Source: Chryseomicrobium aureum (GTDB lineage: Bacteria > Bacillota > Bacilli > Bacillales_A > Planococcaceae). From it: a stretch of DNA of 32,396 nucleotides. The DNA is taken from contig NZ_JAFBFG010000024.1 in NCBI RefSeq assembly GCF_016909155.1, positions 1 through 32,396 of the forward strand, read 5' to 3'. The notes under the pieces were generated by a model. The model made no database searches, had not been told where the DNA came from, and saw only the letters and a program-made list of their open reading frames with translations. The number at the start of each line of letters is the position of its first letter. Position 1 is the first letter of the stretch. Position numbers and translations under genes: made by a program. This document shows positions 1 through 8,176 of the stretch, piece after piece.

Positions 1-93
1 GCTGGTCCACCCGTTCAGTATGTCTTTCAGACATGGCCAGTAAAAGCGCCTTATAGGCGCAGAGCAAACCACCAGTTCTACTGGTGGTTATGA
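1..93 (+). repeat. Consecutive hairpins upstream of the MFS gene, possible IS200/IS605-type right end
   Basis: Two strong stem-loops lie in a row: GCGCC-TTATA-GGCGC at 46-60 and AACCACCAG-TTCTA-CTGGTGGTT at 67-89, followed by ATGA. An imperfect longer pairing (CTGG at 2-5 with CCAG at 37-40) may precede them. No open reading frame covers them. The pattern resembles from memory the right ends of IS200/IS605 elements, where a subterminal hairpin ends the element and the end of the TnpB guide RNA. Alternatively it is a leader or attenuator of the MFS gene. The sequence left of base 1 would decide. Confidence 0.35.
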
Positions 94-108
94 TTGGAGG
101 TGAATGGT

Positions 109-1350
109 TTGAACAAAGTACAAATTGGAATTAAAGAAAATTTAATAAATTTCATACTTTTAGTTGTTACCAACTTCTTTGTTGGTTCAATGGTTGGTTT
201 AGAAAGAACCATTCTCCCTATTATTGGCGAAGAAGACTTTGGTTTAGCATCAGCAAGTGCGGCATTATCTTTTATTATTAGTTTTGGATTTTCAAAAGCA
301 ATTGTGAATTACTTCGCTGGTACTATTGCAGACCGATTAGGAAGAAAAAAAGTTCTTCTTATTGGTTGGAGTATCGGTTTATTAGTTCCTCTACTTGTTA
401 TATTTGCAACTTCATGGTGGATGATTGTAGTTGCGAATATCTTCTTAGGTATCAATCAAGGATTAGCTTGGTCCATGACTGTAAATATGAAAATTGATAT
501 ATCAAAACCTACACAACGAGGATTGGCTGTTGGATTAAATGAATTTGCAGGATATGTAGGGGTAGCTGTAATGGCTGCTGTCTCTGGTTTTGTTGCAACG
601 AATTTTTCTAACCGACCTGAACCATTTTATTTAGGTATTATTATTGTTGTAATTGGTTTTATCTTATCATTATTTGTAAGGGATACAGAAGAACATATAA
701 AGCTTCAAACAAAATCTTCCAACAATAATGGACCGACTTTATCTGCCAAAGAAGTTTTCAAAACAACTACGTTTAAGAATAAAAGTTTATCTAGTATTAC
801 TTTTGCAGGATTAAGCACAAACCTTAAAGATGGTATGGCTTGGGGACTTTTCCCGTTATTCTTTACAGGAGTTGGCTTAACCGTATCACAAATCGGACTC
901 TTAGTTGCTATTTATCCAGCTTCATGGGGATTTTTCCAATTATTCACTGGAGCGTTAAGTGACAAAATCGGACGAAAATGGCTAATTGTTGGAGGAATGT
1001 GGCTTCAGGCCCTTTCTCTATGGATGATTTTATTTGTAAACCAATATAGCCTATGGTTCCTAGCAGCTATTCTTTTAGGTTTAGGAACCGCAATGGTATA
1101 TCCAACCCTACAAGCTTCAATTAGTGATGTAGCACAGCCAGAATGGAGAGCTTCATCAATGGGGGTTTATCGTTTTTGGCGAGATAGTGGATATGCATTT
1201 GGAGCATTATTTGCAGGGTTATTAACAGATATGCTAAATGTTAATTGGGCAATTGGTTTAGTAGCGCTATTACCATTAAGTGCAGGTATACTAGCAGCTA
1301 TTCGATTAAATGAAACTTTGCCTTCATTAACAAAACAAACCCAAAAGTAA
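109..1350 (+). CDS. MFS transporter (transposon cargo)
   Basis: A 12-segment major facilitator superfamily permease of about 413 residues, a usual length. The conserved loop 2-3 motif appears as ADRLGRKK in the N-terminal half and its relative LSDKIGRKW in the C-terminal half, separated by a hydrophilic central loop (about residues 200-230). The start is taken as TTG at 109 because GGAGGTGA sits 5 bases before it; the frame is open to an upstream TTG at 94 without a good ribosome site. It would act in the cytoplasmic membrane as a proton-coupled exporter or importer; the substrate cannot be read from the sequence. It lies between a hairpin-rich leader and a perfect terminator, inside the Tn3-family element, so it is probably a transferable resistance or uptake function. 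AT-rich like the transposase. Confidence 0.85.
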   Translation: MNKVQIGIKENLINFILLVVTNFFVGSMVGLERTILPIIGEEDFGLASASAALSFIISFGFSKAIVNYFAGTIADRLGRKKVLLIGWSIGLLVPLLVIFATSWWMIVVANIFLGINQGLAWSMTVNMKIDISKPTQRGLAVGLNEFAGYVGVAVMAAVSGFVATNFSNRPEPFYLGIIIVVIGFILSLFVRDTEEHIKLQTKSSNNNGPTLSAKEVFKTTTFKNKSLSSITFAGLSTNLKDGMAWGLFPLFFTGVGLTVSQIGLLVAIYPASWGFFQLFTGALSDKIGRKWLIVGGMWLQALSLWMILFVNQYSLWFLAAILLGLGTAMVYPTLQASISDVAQPEWRASSMGVYRFWRDSGYAFGALFAGLLTDMLNVNWAIGLVALLPLSAGILAAIRLNETLPSLTKQTQK

Positions 1351-1355
1351 TTAAC

Positions 1356-1394
1356 AAAACCCGAGCTTATAATAATATGCTCGGGTTTTATTTG
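1356..1394 (+). terminator. Rho-independent terminator of the MFS gene
   Basis: A perfect 11-bp stem, AAAACCCGAGC (1356-1366) with GCTCGGGTTTT (1379-1389), a 12-base loop and a T-rich tail, six bases after the MFS stop. Confidence 0.9.
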
Positions 1395-1486
1395 TATAAA
1401 ATACACCCTTTCACTTTCTTAATTACATTAAAGTCTTTGCTCCGTTTGTTTAAGTGGATTGTTTCAAATGTGTTGTGATTATCGTG

Positions 1487-2062
1487 TTAATTCTTCTCTT
1501 CTGTTAATTTTCTATATAGTGAAGCCCTAGATACATTTGTGATCTCACATATTTGATTTACTGTCATATTCCCCTCATTATACAACTTTATTGCATAGTT
1601 CATCCCTGCATGATTTTTATGATATTTCTTTAACCGGCCTTTAAACTTTCCTTCTTTCTTGGCCAGTTCAATCCCTTCACGTTGCCGCATACGGATAAGA
1701 TCTCGCTCTAATTGGTTCACACCAGCCATTACTGTAATTAAGAATTGGCTGTATGGGTTATCTTCTGATAAATCTAACCATGAATCCTTGATTGATTTTA
1801 AGCTTGCTTTTTTATTTCGTATTAAATCGATCAATTCAAATAAATCTTGAGTACTTCGAGTGATTCGAGTTAAGTCTGTAACATAAATAATGTCGCCTTC
1901 CTGTAAATCCTCTAACATTTTTTGAAGTTGATCACGTTCCTTTGTTGCACCAGAAACTTTTTCTTCAAAAATAATATCCATTCCGATTTCGTTCAATTGC
2001 TGATATTGCCTTGAAGGATTTTGACTAGTGGAACTGACACGTATATAACCTATTTTTCGCAA
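1487..2062 (-). CDS. tnpR: Serine resolvase of the Tn3-family transposon
   Basis: A small serine recombinase of 191 residues, the normal size for TnpR. The N-terminal catalytic domain has the YIRVSSTSQN signature with the nucleophilic serine at about residue 10 and Arg8; further on come the conserved DLTRITRS (about 67-74) and the E-helix region with QLERDLIR. The C-terminus (about 160-185) is a Hin-type helix-turn-helix, VNQICEITNVSRASLYRKL. It resolves cointegrates at a res site, which should be the spacer to tnpA. The start is taken as TTG at 2062 because AGGGGTG lies 6 bases upstream and the protein then begins LRKIGYIRVSS as in the family; the frame continues open for 13 codons upstream. 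Resolvase normally also represses both divergent genes. Confidence 0.92.
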   Translation of the reverse strand: MRKIGYIRVSSTSQNPSRQYQQLNEIGMDIIFEEKVSGATKERDQLQKMLEDLQEGDIIYVTDLTRITRSTQDLFELIDLIRNKKASLKSIKDSWLDLSEDNPYSQFLITVMAGVNQLERDLIRMRQREGIELAKKEGKFKGRLKKYHKNHAGMNYAIKLYNEGNMTVNQICEITNVSRASLYRKLTEEKN

Positions 2063-2101
2063 AATATCACCCCTATTTTTGAGACAAGTCTTATGAGACA
2101 C

Positions 2102-2212
2102 TCTTAACTATGATTTTATCAGTCTGCTCCACTTGTATCAATAGAGTACACTCTATTGGTATATAATTATGTTAAATTGACTGAATATTATATAGAAATG
2201 AGTTGAAACGAT
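2102..2212. promoter_or_regulatory. Candidate res site / divergent promoter region
   Basis: The spacer between the divergent resolvase and transposase genes holds an almost perfect palindrome, CAATAGAGT-AC-ACTCTATTG at 2139-2158, the expected form of a res crossover subsite with its central two bases. A related direct repeat TGAGACA appears at about 2080-2100, just inside the resolvase open frame. The position matches res in divergently organised Tn3 transposons; the subsite assignment is an inference. Confidence 0.55.
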
Positions 2213-5176
2213 TTGAAAATTGCGAGAGGAAGAGAATTACTTACAACGGATCAAAGGAATCTTCTTATGGAGATTCCTGAAGATGATTGGATTGGGGGAA
2301 CCTACTACACATTCTCTAATCAAGATTTGGAAATTATCAACAAGCGAAGGAGAGAAGAAAATCGTCTAGGTTTTGCAGTACAAATGGCTGTTCTTCGATA
2401 TCCTGGTTGGTCATACACACATGTAAAAAACATCCCGGATTCGGTTAAACGATACATATCAAAACAAATCAAGGCAGATCCTTCTTCGCTTAGTCTTTAT
2501 CCTCAAAGAGAAAATACACTCTGGGATCACCTAAAAGAAATTCGGAGCGAATATGGTTTTATAACATTTACCCTAAAAGAATACCGAATGACATTTAAAC
2601 ACCTTTATCAACTAGCATTAGAAAATGGAGATGCGATTCATTTACTACACGAAAGCATAGACTTTTTGAGAAATAATAGAGTTATACTGCCTGCTATTAC
2701 AACACTCGAAAGGATGGTATGGGAAGCTAGGGCAATGGCCGAAAAGAAGATATTTAATTCCGTCAGTCAATCTCTATCAGATGATCAAAAGGAAAAGCTT
2801 GAAGAGATCATTACTTCTCAGCATCAGTCTGAAACTAATAAAACGATATTAGGATGGCTAAAAGAGCCACCTGGCCATCCTTCGTCTGAGACATTTTTAA
2901 AAGTAATAGAGAGGCTTGAATATATTCGAGGAATGAAACTAGGAAATATAAAAGTTAGTCATTTGCACCGTAATCGTTTGTTGCAGCTTTCTCGATTAGG
3001 TTCAAGATATGAGCCTTATGCCTTTCGTGACTTTCAAGAAAGTAAACGCTATACAATTTTAACTGTATATTTATTGCAACTTACTCAAGAGTTAACAGAT
3101 AAAGCTTTTGAAATTCATGATAGACAAATACTTAGCCTGCTATCAAAAGGACGAAAAGCTCAAGAAGAAATACAGAAGAGAAATGGTAAAAAGGTAAACG
3201 AAAAGGTAATACACTTTTCTAACATAGGGCAAGCATTAATAAAAGCGAAAACGGAAGGATTAGATGTCTTTAAGGTTTTAGAGTCCGTTATTGAATGGAA
3301 TTCCTTTGTCTCTTCAGTAGAAGAAGCTCAAGAACTAGCCCGACCTGTTGATTATGATTATCTGGATTTACTCCAAAAGCGCTTTTATTCCCTTCGAAAG
3401 TATACACCGACACTATTGAAAGTTCTAGAGTTTCATTCAACAAAGTCAAACGAACCACTTTTGCAGGCGGTGGAGGTTATACGTGGAATGAACGATTCCG
3501 GAAAGCGAAAAGTCCCTGTTGAAGCACCAGTAGACTTTGTATCAAATCGTTGGAAAAAGCACTTATATGAAGAAGACGGTACAATCAATCGTCACTATTA
3601 CGAAATGGCTGTTTTAACAGAATTAAGAGAGCATGTTCGAGCTGGTGATGTGTCTATTGAGGGTAGTAGACAATATAGAGATTTTGAGGAATATTTGTTT
3701 TCAGAAGATACGTGGAATCAAGAGAAAGACAATACACGATTATCAGTTAGTTTATCTTTTGAAGATTACATCCAAGAGAGGACGAAAAGCCTTAATGAAA
3801 GGCTAAAGTGGCTGTCTACCAATTGGAACAAACTAGAGGGAGTTTCCCTCGAGAAAGGAAAACTTTCCATTGCACGGTTGGAGAAAGATGTTCCAGAGGA
3901 AGCCAAAAAATTTAGTGCGGGCCTTTATCAAATGCTTCCAAGGATAAAATTAACGGATTTGCTCATGGATGTCGCTCATATAACAGGATTTCATGAACAA
4001 TTTATCCATGCCTCCAATAATCGAAAACCAGATAAAGAAGAAACGGTAATCATTATGGCTGCCCTATTAGGGATGGGAATGAATATTGGGTTAAGTAAGA
4101 TGGCCGAGGCAACGCCTGATCTTACATATAAACAACTAGCCAATGTATCTCAATGGAGAATGCATGAGGATGCCATGAATAAGGCGCAAGCCGTATTAGT
4201 GAATTTTCATCACAATCTAAATTTATCTTCCTATTGGGGGGACGGTACAACTTCTTCGTCAGATGGAATGAGAATGCAGGTAGGAGTTTCATCTTTACAC
4301 GCAGACGCAAATCCTCATTACGGAACAGGAAAAGGAACAACAATCTACCGATTTACCAGTGACCAGTTCTCATCGTATTACACAAAAATTATTCATACCA
4401 ATTCAAGAGATGCTATTCATGTTTTAGATGGTTTATTGCATCATGAGACCGACTTAAATATTGATGAGCATTACACTGACACAGCTGGCTATACAGATCA
4501 AATTTTTGGATTAACTCACCTATTAGGATTTAAGTTTGCTCCTAGAATAAGAGATTTATCAGACTCAAAATTATTTACAATAGAAAAAGCAAGTGAATAT
4601 CCAAAATTAGAAACCATTTTACGTGGCCAAATAAATACAAAGATCATTAAAGAAAATTATGACGATGTTTTGCGATTAGCTCATTCTATAAGGGAAGGAA
4701 CAGTTTCAGCGTCTCTTATTATGGGGAAACTAGGTTCTTATTCAAGACAAAACAGCTTAGCCACAGCCTTACGTGAAATGGGACGAATAGAAAAAACGAT
4801 CTTTATTTTGAATTACATTTCTGATGAATCATTAAGAAGAAAAATACAGAGAGGATTGAACAAAGGAGAAGCCATGAATGGATTGGCAAGAGCCATTTTC
4901 TTTGGAAAACAAGGTGAGCTAAGGGAAAGAACCATACAGCATCAATTGCAAAGGGCAAGTGCCTTAAACATAATCATTAATGCCATCAGTATATGGAATA
5001 CCTTACATCTAACAGAAGCAGTTGAATATCAAAAGCAGTCTGGTAGTTTTAATGAGGAATTATTGCACCATATATCGCCTCTAGGTTGGGAACATATTAA
5101 TTTGCTAGGAGAATACCATTTTAATTCCGAGAAAGTGGTCTCGTTAGATTCTTTAAGACCATTGAAACTTTCTTAA
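2213..5176 (+). CDS. tnpA: Tn3-family transposase
   Basis: Full-length (987 codons) Tn3-type DDE transposase for replicative transposition through a cointegrate. The N-terminal third matches the DUF4158-type DNA-binding region (LTTDQRNLLMEIP, then FAVQMAVLRYPGW). The catalytic residues can be placed: D677 in YWGDGTTSSSDG, D756 in HYTDTAGYTDQ, and E886 in LNKGEAMNGLARAIFFG, with the typical QRASALNIIINAI stretch after it. Spacing agrees with the family (about 79 and 130 residues). It starts with TTG at 2213 and has only a weak purine-rich ribosome site (GAAATGAG), consistent with low transposase expression. It ends 36 bases before the right inverted repeat. No frameshift is seen, so the transposon could be active if its left end is intact. 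Confidence 0.95.
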   Translation: MKIARGRELLTTDQRNLLMEIPEDDWIGGTYYTFSNQDLEIINKRRREENRLGFAVQMAVLRYPGWSYTHVKNIPDSVKRYISKQIKADPSSLSLYPQRENTLWDHLKEIRSEYGFITFTLKEYRMTFKHLYQLALENGDAIHLLHESIDFLRNNRVILPAITTLERMVWEARAMAEKKIFNSVSQSLSDDQKEKLEEIITSQHQSETNKTILGWLKEPPGHPSSETFLKVIERLEYIRGMKLGNIKVSHLHRNRLLQLSRLGSRYEPYAFRDFQESKRYTILTVYLLQLTQELTDKAFEIHDRQILSLLSKGRKAQEEIQKRNGKKVNEKVIHFSNIGQALIKAKTEGLDVFKVLESVIEWNSFVSSVEEAQELARPVDYDYLDLLQKRFYSLRKYTPTLLKVLEFHSTKSNEPLLQAVEVIRGMNDSGKRKVPVEAPVDFVSNRWKKHLYEEDGTINRHYYEMAVLTELREHVRAGDVSIEGSRQYRDFEEYLFSEDTWNQEKDNTRLSVSLSFEDYIQERTKSLNERLKWLSTNWNKLEGVSLEKGKLSIARLEKDVPEEAKKFSAGLYQMLPRIKLTDLLMDVAHITGFHEQFIHASNNRKPDKEETVIIMAALLGMGMNIGLSKMAEATPDLTYKQLANVSQWRMHEDAMNKAQAVLVNFHHNLNLSSYWGDGTTSSSDGMRMQVGVSSLHADANPHYGTGKGTTIYRFTSDQFSSYYTKIIHTNSRDAIHVLDGLLHHETDLNIDEHYTDTAGYTDQIFGLTHLLGFKFAPRIRDLSDSKLFTIEKASEYPKLETILRGQINTKIIKENYDDVLRLAHSIREGTVSASLIMGKLGSYSRQNSLATALREMGRIEKTIFILNYISDESLRRKIQRGLNKGEAMNGLARAIFFGKQGELRERTIQHQLQRASALNIIINAISIWNTLHLTEAVEYQKQSGSFNEELLHHISPLGWEHINLLGEYHFNSEKVVSLDSLRPLKLS

Positions 5177-5212
5177 CGTTGTTAAAAATGGGGGAACTGT
5201 CTCGAAAATGTG

Positions 5213-5250
5213 CTTACCGTTGTAAATCCGCATTTTCCTGACGGTACCCC
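5213..5250 (-). repeat. 38-bp terminal inverted repeat (right end of Tn3-family transposon)
   Basis: Read inward on the minus strand it begins GGGGTACCGTCAGGAAAATG and ends with CAACGGTAAG. The GGGG tip, the TCAG core and the 38-bp length fit Tn3-family ends, and it interrupts an IS3-type reading frame exactly at base 5250. Confidence 0.88.
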
Positions 5251-5441
5251 ATCCAGTCGTCTTTCTGCCTTTGTTTCCTCCGCAATCCTTCCATTCCCAG
5301 TTCTCGATAAGCACGGACCCAACGTTTGATCGGAGATGTGGAGGGCAATCCGTGTATATGGGCTAACCGTCTGAAGCCCAACGGGCCTTCCTCATATTCT
5401 TTCACAAGTTGTAATTTGAAATCTTCACTATATTTCGCCAT
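5251..5441 (-). pseudogene. IS3-family transposase OrfA, N-terminal fragment
   Basis: Sixty-three codons of an IS3-family (IS150-like) OrfA remain, starting MAKYSEDFKLQLVKEYEEG with an LRR/helix-turn-helix layout: FRRLAHIHGLPSTSPIKRW then VRAYRELGMEGLRRK. The frame runs straight into the transposon's terminal repeat at 5250 and ends there, so the gene is interrupted. The ATG at 5441 is used because an upstream GTG at 5450 would fall inside the terminal palindrome. The protein cannot function in this form; it records the insertion of one mobile element into another. Confidence 0.8.
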
Positions 5442-5447
5442 AAAAAA

Positions 5448-5486
5448 CACCCCAAAAGTTAGATTTGAACTCTAACTTTTGGGGTG
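5448..5486. repeat. Perfect 16-bp inverted repeat at the IS3-type left end
   Basis: CACCCCAAAAGTTAGA (5448-5463) is the exact reverse complement of TCTAACTTTTGGGGTG (5471-5486), with a 7-base loop. One arm is the element's end; the other lies just before the orfA start codon, so read-through RNA from outside would fold over the start. Confidence 0.8.
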
Positions 5487-5536
5487 CACCACTAAGCGAA
5501 GTCGTTTCACTGCTTGGTCTTCCTCTGTTATATGAG

Positions 5537-5962
5537 TTACTCTTCGTTCTCCAGTTCTTCTATCAGTCGTTGCATCTCTGCAATTTCTTCACGTTGAGTT
5601 TTGATAATGGTATCAGCCAATTCTCTCGCTCGTGGATCTGTAATATTTGCTCGCTCACTTGTGAGGATAGCGATAGAGTGGTGAGGAATCATTGCTTTCA
5701 TCCAGCCCGTATCTTCAATCAAGACTTGACTGCGGACGAGCCAAAGCGAAAGTGCAAATATTATTGCACTGCTGGCTAAAATAATTGAATTCACCTTTTT
5801 GTTTTTATACATCGGCCACATGAATAACATCATGACAATCGCCATGACAGAACCCATGATTAAAGCCATATAGACTCTTGTTTCGCTAAGTGTTACATGC
5901 TCAAACTGAAAAACATTTAAGAACATCAGCCAATACATTAAAAAGGTCGACGTTAATATCAT
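5537..5962 (-). CDS. DUF305-family membrane protein
   Basis: A 141-residue protein with about three N-terminal membrane segments (residues 1-20, 30-50 and 58-75) followed by a short DUF305-type domain whose hallmark WMKAMIPHHSIAI is at about residues 86-98 and is followed by a charged helix (REEIAEMQRLIEEL). DUF305 proteins include CopM, a copper- and silver-binding protein; the paired histidines and methionines of MIPHH are the likely metal ligands. It is the last gene of a probable MATE-HVHP-DUF305 operon, 55 bases after the previous gene. ATG at 5962 is the first possible start after an in-frame stop; its ribosome site is weak (GGA), suggesting coupling or low expression. Function in copper handling is an inference from context. 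Confidence 0.8.
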   Translation of the reverse strand: MILTSTFLMYWLMFLNVFQFEHVTLSETRVYMALIMGSVMAIVMMLFMWPMYKNKKVNSIILASSAIIFALSLWLVRSQVLIEDTGWMKAMIPHHSIAILTSERANITDPRARELADTIIKTQREEIAEMQRLIEELENEE

Positions 5963-6017
5963 GATTCCAAATTTTCCGTAGTTATTAATCTAAACACTCC
6001 TTCTCTGCTATATAAGT

Positions 6018-6713
6018 TTATTTTTCATCATCAACTCTTACTAAAAATGGAAAAGCGATAACCCCGACATCTGAGAATTTAAATTCAACCCATAGCTTAT
6101 AAAAGCCAGACGAGGGGAACTGAGCCTCAAACATGGGAAGTTCTTCTGAAGCTGGATGAACGTGGATAAATTGGGTTCCGTGCTCATCCAATACAACAAC
6201 ATGGCCCAATGCGCCTAAATAGGGCAGAGGCTTTTCACCCTTCAAATCAAAAGACAAGGTGGCTGGTTTTTTGGCGGTCAATGCTGGTCGTTGGAATGTA
6301 ACTGTTTTCCCCTCGATTTCTTTTGTAGAGTTATCATTGCTAACAAGTGCTTCCCAATCGATGTCAGGACTCTCAGTTTCTTCGCCGACGGTTAGCGCAA
6401 TTGGCTTGATGACGTAAGACATCCCGACAGGATTAATGTCAGCAAACGCAAGGTAGCGACCCTCTGGCAATTCCAATTTCACTTCATAGTCGCCTGAGTC
6501 GTTCTCAATTGGATGGACATGCAGGAAAGTCTCTAAATCTGCACTGACAATAACAAGGTGCATTCTTTTATCATGAGTTTCTGTTAACGTAACTGCATTA
6601 TTATGAGCATCCCGGACTTTCACTGTCACTATTCCCGAATTGTAAGCAGTGTTTACTTGGACCTTAGGAAGATTCTCATCCATTGCGTGATGTTCATGTT
6701 GATCATGTTTCAT
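6018..6713 (-). CDS. Two-domain HVHP-motif protein, probable metal-island protein
   Basis: A 231-residue protein built from two similar beta-rich halves. Each has a hydrophobic strand, then an HVHP motif, then a glycine-rich turn: DKRMHLVIVSADLETFLHVHP (about residues 48-68), and ALGHVVVLDEHGTQFIHVHP (about 168-187) with a FPSSGFYKLWVEFK strand after it. The N-terminus is His-rich (KHDQHEHHAMDE) and there is no signal peptide, so it is probably cytoplasmic. The second half resembles cupredoxin-like or YtkA-like folds; I recognise no established name. A very good ribosome site (AAGGAGG) precedes ATG at 6713. It lies 23 bases after the MATE gene and 55 before the DUF305 gene, in a copper-resistance island; binding of a metal by the His/Met pairs is likely but inferred. 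Confidence 0.75.
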   Translation of the reverse strand: MKHDQHEHHAMDENLPKVQVNTAYNSGIVTVKVRDAHNNAVTLTETHDKRMHLVIVSADLETFLHVHPIENDSGDYEVKLELPEGRYLAFADINPVGMSYVIKPIALTVGEETESPDIDWEALVSNDNSTKEIEGKTVTFQRPALTAKKPATLSFDLKGEKPLPYLGALGHVVVLDEHGTQFIHVHPASEELPMFEAQFPSSGFYKLWVEFKFSDVGVIAFPFLVRVDDEK

Positions 6714-6736
6714 AGTAAATTGCCTCCTTGTTTTTA

Positions 6737-8176
6737 TTAATAATTATTAGCATTTGTAGACATGTTTTCCTTTGTTGTTTGCGGATGGCATTGTGCCTCA
6801 GGTTCTGGTGCTTTCTCAAGTGCCATCCATCTGCCGCGACTGAATTGAATCACCAACACTACCGCACGAAAAGCGATATCAATTCCTATCGCAATCCATA
6901 CACCAGCCAGACCCCATCCCAATTGTATTCCTAAGAGGTATACCAACAGTGTCCGGACGGCCCACATACCAAAAGCGGTTAAATACATCGGGAATTTTGT
7001 GTTGTTCGCCCCTTGAAACGCACCGGTCAAGACCATTAACACCGCAAGAAAAGGTTGGAAAACACCTGATATTTTCAATGCATTCCCAATATCGCTGATT
7101 ACTTCCGGATCTTCTGTAAAGAAAGAGGCGGCCCAATCTCCAAAGAAGAACAAGACTGCTCCCAGGAGCGTCATGAACACTACGGTTACTTGGGTGGAAA
7201 GTTTTGCATACTTTCTGGCTTCTGCCAAATTGCCGGCGCCAATCTGTTGACCTACCAGAATTGTTGCTGCGGTAGCAAAGCCATACCCAATCATATAGGA
7301 AAAGACTTCAACGTTACCGGCAATCTGATGAGCCGCAAAGGCATTGGTTCCAAGTGCTACCACAAAACCGAAGTAAACAATTTGACCGGCCCGCATGACC
7401 AATCGTTCCCCTGCGGCAGGGGCGCCGAGTGTTGAGAGTTCCATTAGATGGCTTTTATCCAGGTGCCAGTAATCTTTTCTGAACGCCAACACTTTTTCTT
7501 TGTTTACATAATAAAATAGAGCTAAGCTCCCTATTAAGCGGGAGATTACTGTAGCTATGGCGGCACCGACAATTCCAAGTTCCGGAATAAATAAAAAACC
7601 GAATATCAAAACATAATCAAGCACAGCATTGATGCCATTGATGACTATACTTATCATCATCGGCGTTTTGGTATCACCAGCTCCTCTTAGAATTGCACTC
7701 ATTACAAACATCAAAGACATGATGATGGAAGGAATTCCCACAATCCGGAAATACAGCGATCCTAATTCCAGGACTTCTTCTTCGATGCCCATTAGACGAA
7801 GCAGCGGTTCTGCAAAGAACCATGTAGCCAAGCCGGTCAAAACGCCAAAAAGGATTGCTAGGATAATGGACTGCTGGGAAATGTGGCGTGCCTTTTCAGG
7901 CTGGTTTGCCCCCAGGAAGTTAGCTATTCGAACATTAGCCGCGACACCGATTGCCATAAAGAGGGCAAAGTAAATTGCGAGGACTGCGTTTGTGATGCCG
8001 ACTGCTGAAACGGCTGCCAGGCTGATTTGGGAAACAAAATATGTGTCCACAAACCCTAATAATGTTTGAAAGAAGTTCTCAATCACGGCGGGTATCGCTA
8101 AAACGACAATAACCTTCAGCCGTTCTTTATCCGTTTTTGGTTGAAGAGGTTGATCAACCAGCAAGTTCTCTTTCAT
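6737..8176 (-). CDS. MATE-family multidrug/cation antiporter
   Basis: A 479-residue, 12-segment MATE (NorM/DinF-like) exporter driven by sodium or protons. It shows the two-fold MATE repeat: IPAVIENFFQTLLGFVDTYFVS in the first half and APAAGERLVMRAGQIVYFGFV in the second, with the conserved GAGDTKTPM and GANNTKFPMY loops. ATG at 8176 is chosen since AAGGAG lies 7 bases upstream; a TTG three bases before is less likely. Its start overlaps by one base the stop of the truncated carboxypeptidase frame, but a terminator lies between the two genes, so it likely has its own promoter. It heads the HVHP and DUF305 genes. The C-terminus ends hydrophilic and His/Asn-containing. Substrate unknown. Confidence 0.92.
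   Translation of the reverse strand: MKENLLVDQPLQPKTDKERLKVIVVLAIPAVIENFFQTLLGFVDTYFVSQISLAAVSAVGITNAVLAIYFALFMAIGVAANVRIANFLGANQPEKARHISQQSIILAILFGVLTGLATWFFAEPLLRLMGIEEEVLELGSLYFRIVGIPSIIMSLMFVMSAILRGAGDTKTPMMISIVINGINAVLDYVLIFGFLFIPELGIVGAAIATVISRLIGSLALFYYVNKEKVLAFRKDYWHLDKSHLMELSTLGAPAAGERLVMRAGQIVYFGFVVALGTNAFAAHQIAGNVEVFSYMIGYGFATAATILVGQQIGAGNLAEARKYAKLSTQVTVVFMTLLGAVLFFFGDWAASFFTEDPEVISDIGNALKISGVFQPFLAVLMVLTGAFQGANNTKFPMYLTAFGMWAVRTLLVYLLGIQLGWGLAGVWIAIGIDIAFRAVVLVIQFSRGRWMALEKAPEPEAQCHPQTTKENMSTNANNY

Larger units (their letters stand above)
1..5250. mobile_element. Tn3-family transposon, right part (left end outside window)
   Basis: A resolvase gene (minus) and a Tn3-type transposase gene (plus) diverge from a short spacer, and 36 bases after the transposase stop lies a 38-bp sequence with the layout of a Tn3-family terminal inverted repeat (5213-5250), reading inward GGGGTACCGTCAGGAAAATG and onward. 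From memory it closely resembles the Tn1546 ends. I found no matching copy to the left, so the left end lies before base 1 and the MFS gene is cargo. Just outside the right end begins an interrupted IS3-type orfA, so the target was itself an insertion sequence. The expected 5-bp target duplication would start with ATCCA at 5251 but cannot be confirmed without the other side. Confidence 0.85.
5251..5488 (-). mobile_element. IS3-family element, left-end remnant interrupted by the Tn3-family transposon
   Basis: It contains the 5' end of an orfA and, upstream of it, the element tip TGCACCCCAAAAGTTAGA (minus strand, 5471-5488), which starts TG as IS3-family ends do. The rest of the insertion sequence would be on the far side of the transposon, outside the window. 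The outer boundary at 5488 is inferred from the TG...CA rule. Confidence 0.65.

Noticed and set aside
5465..5779. 104-codon plus-strand frame
   Set aside because: Starts within the IS palindrome and is antisense to the DUF305 gene.
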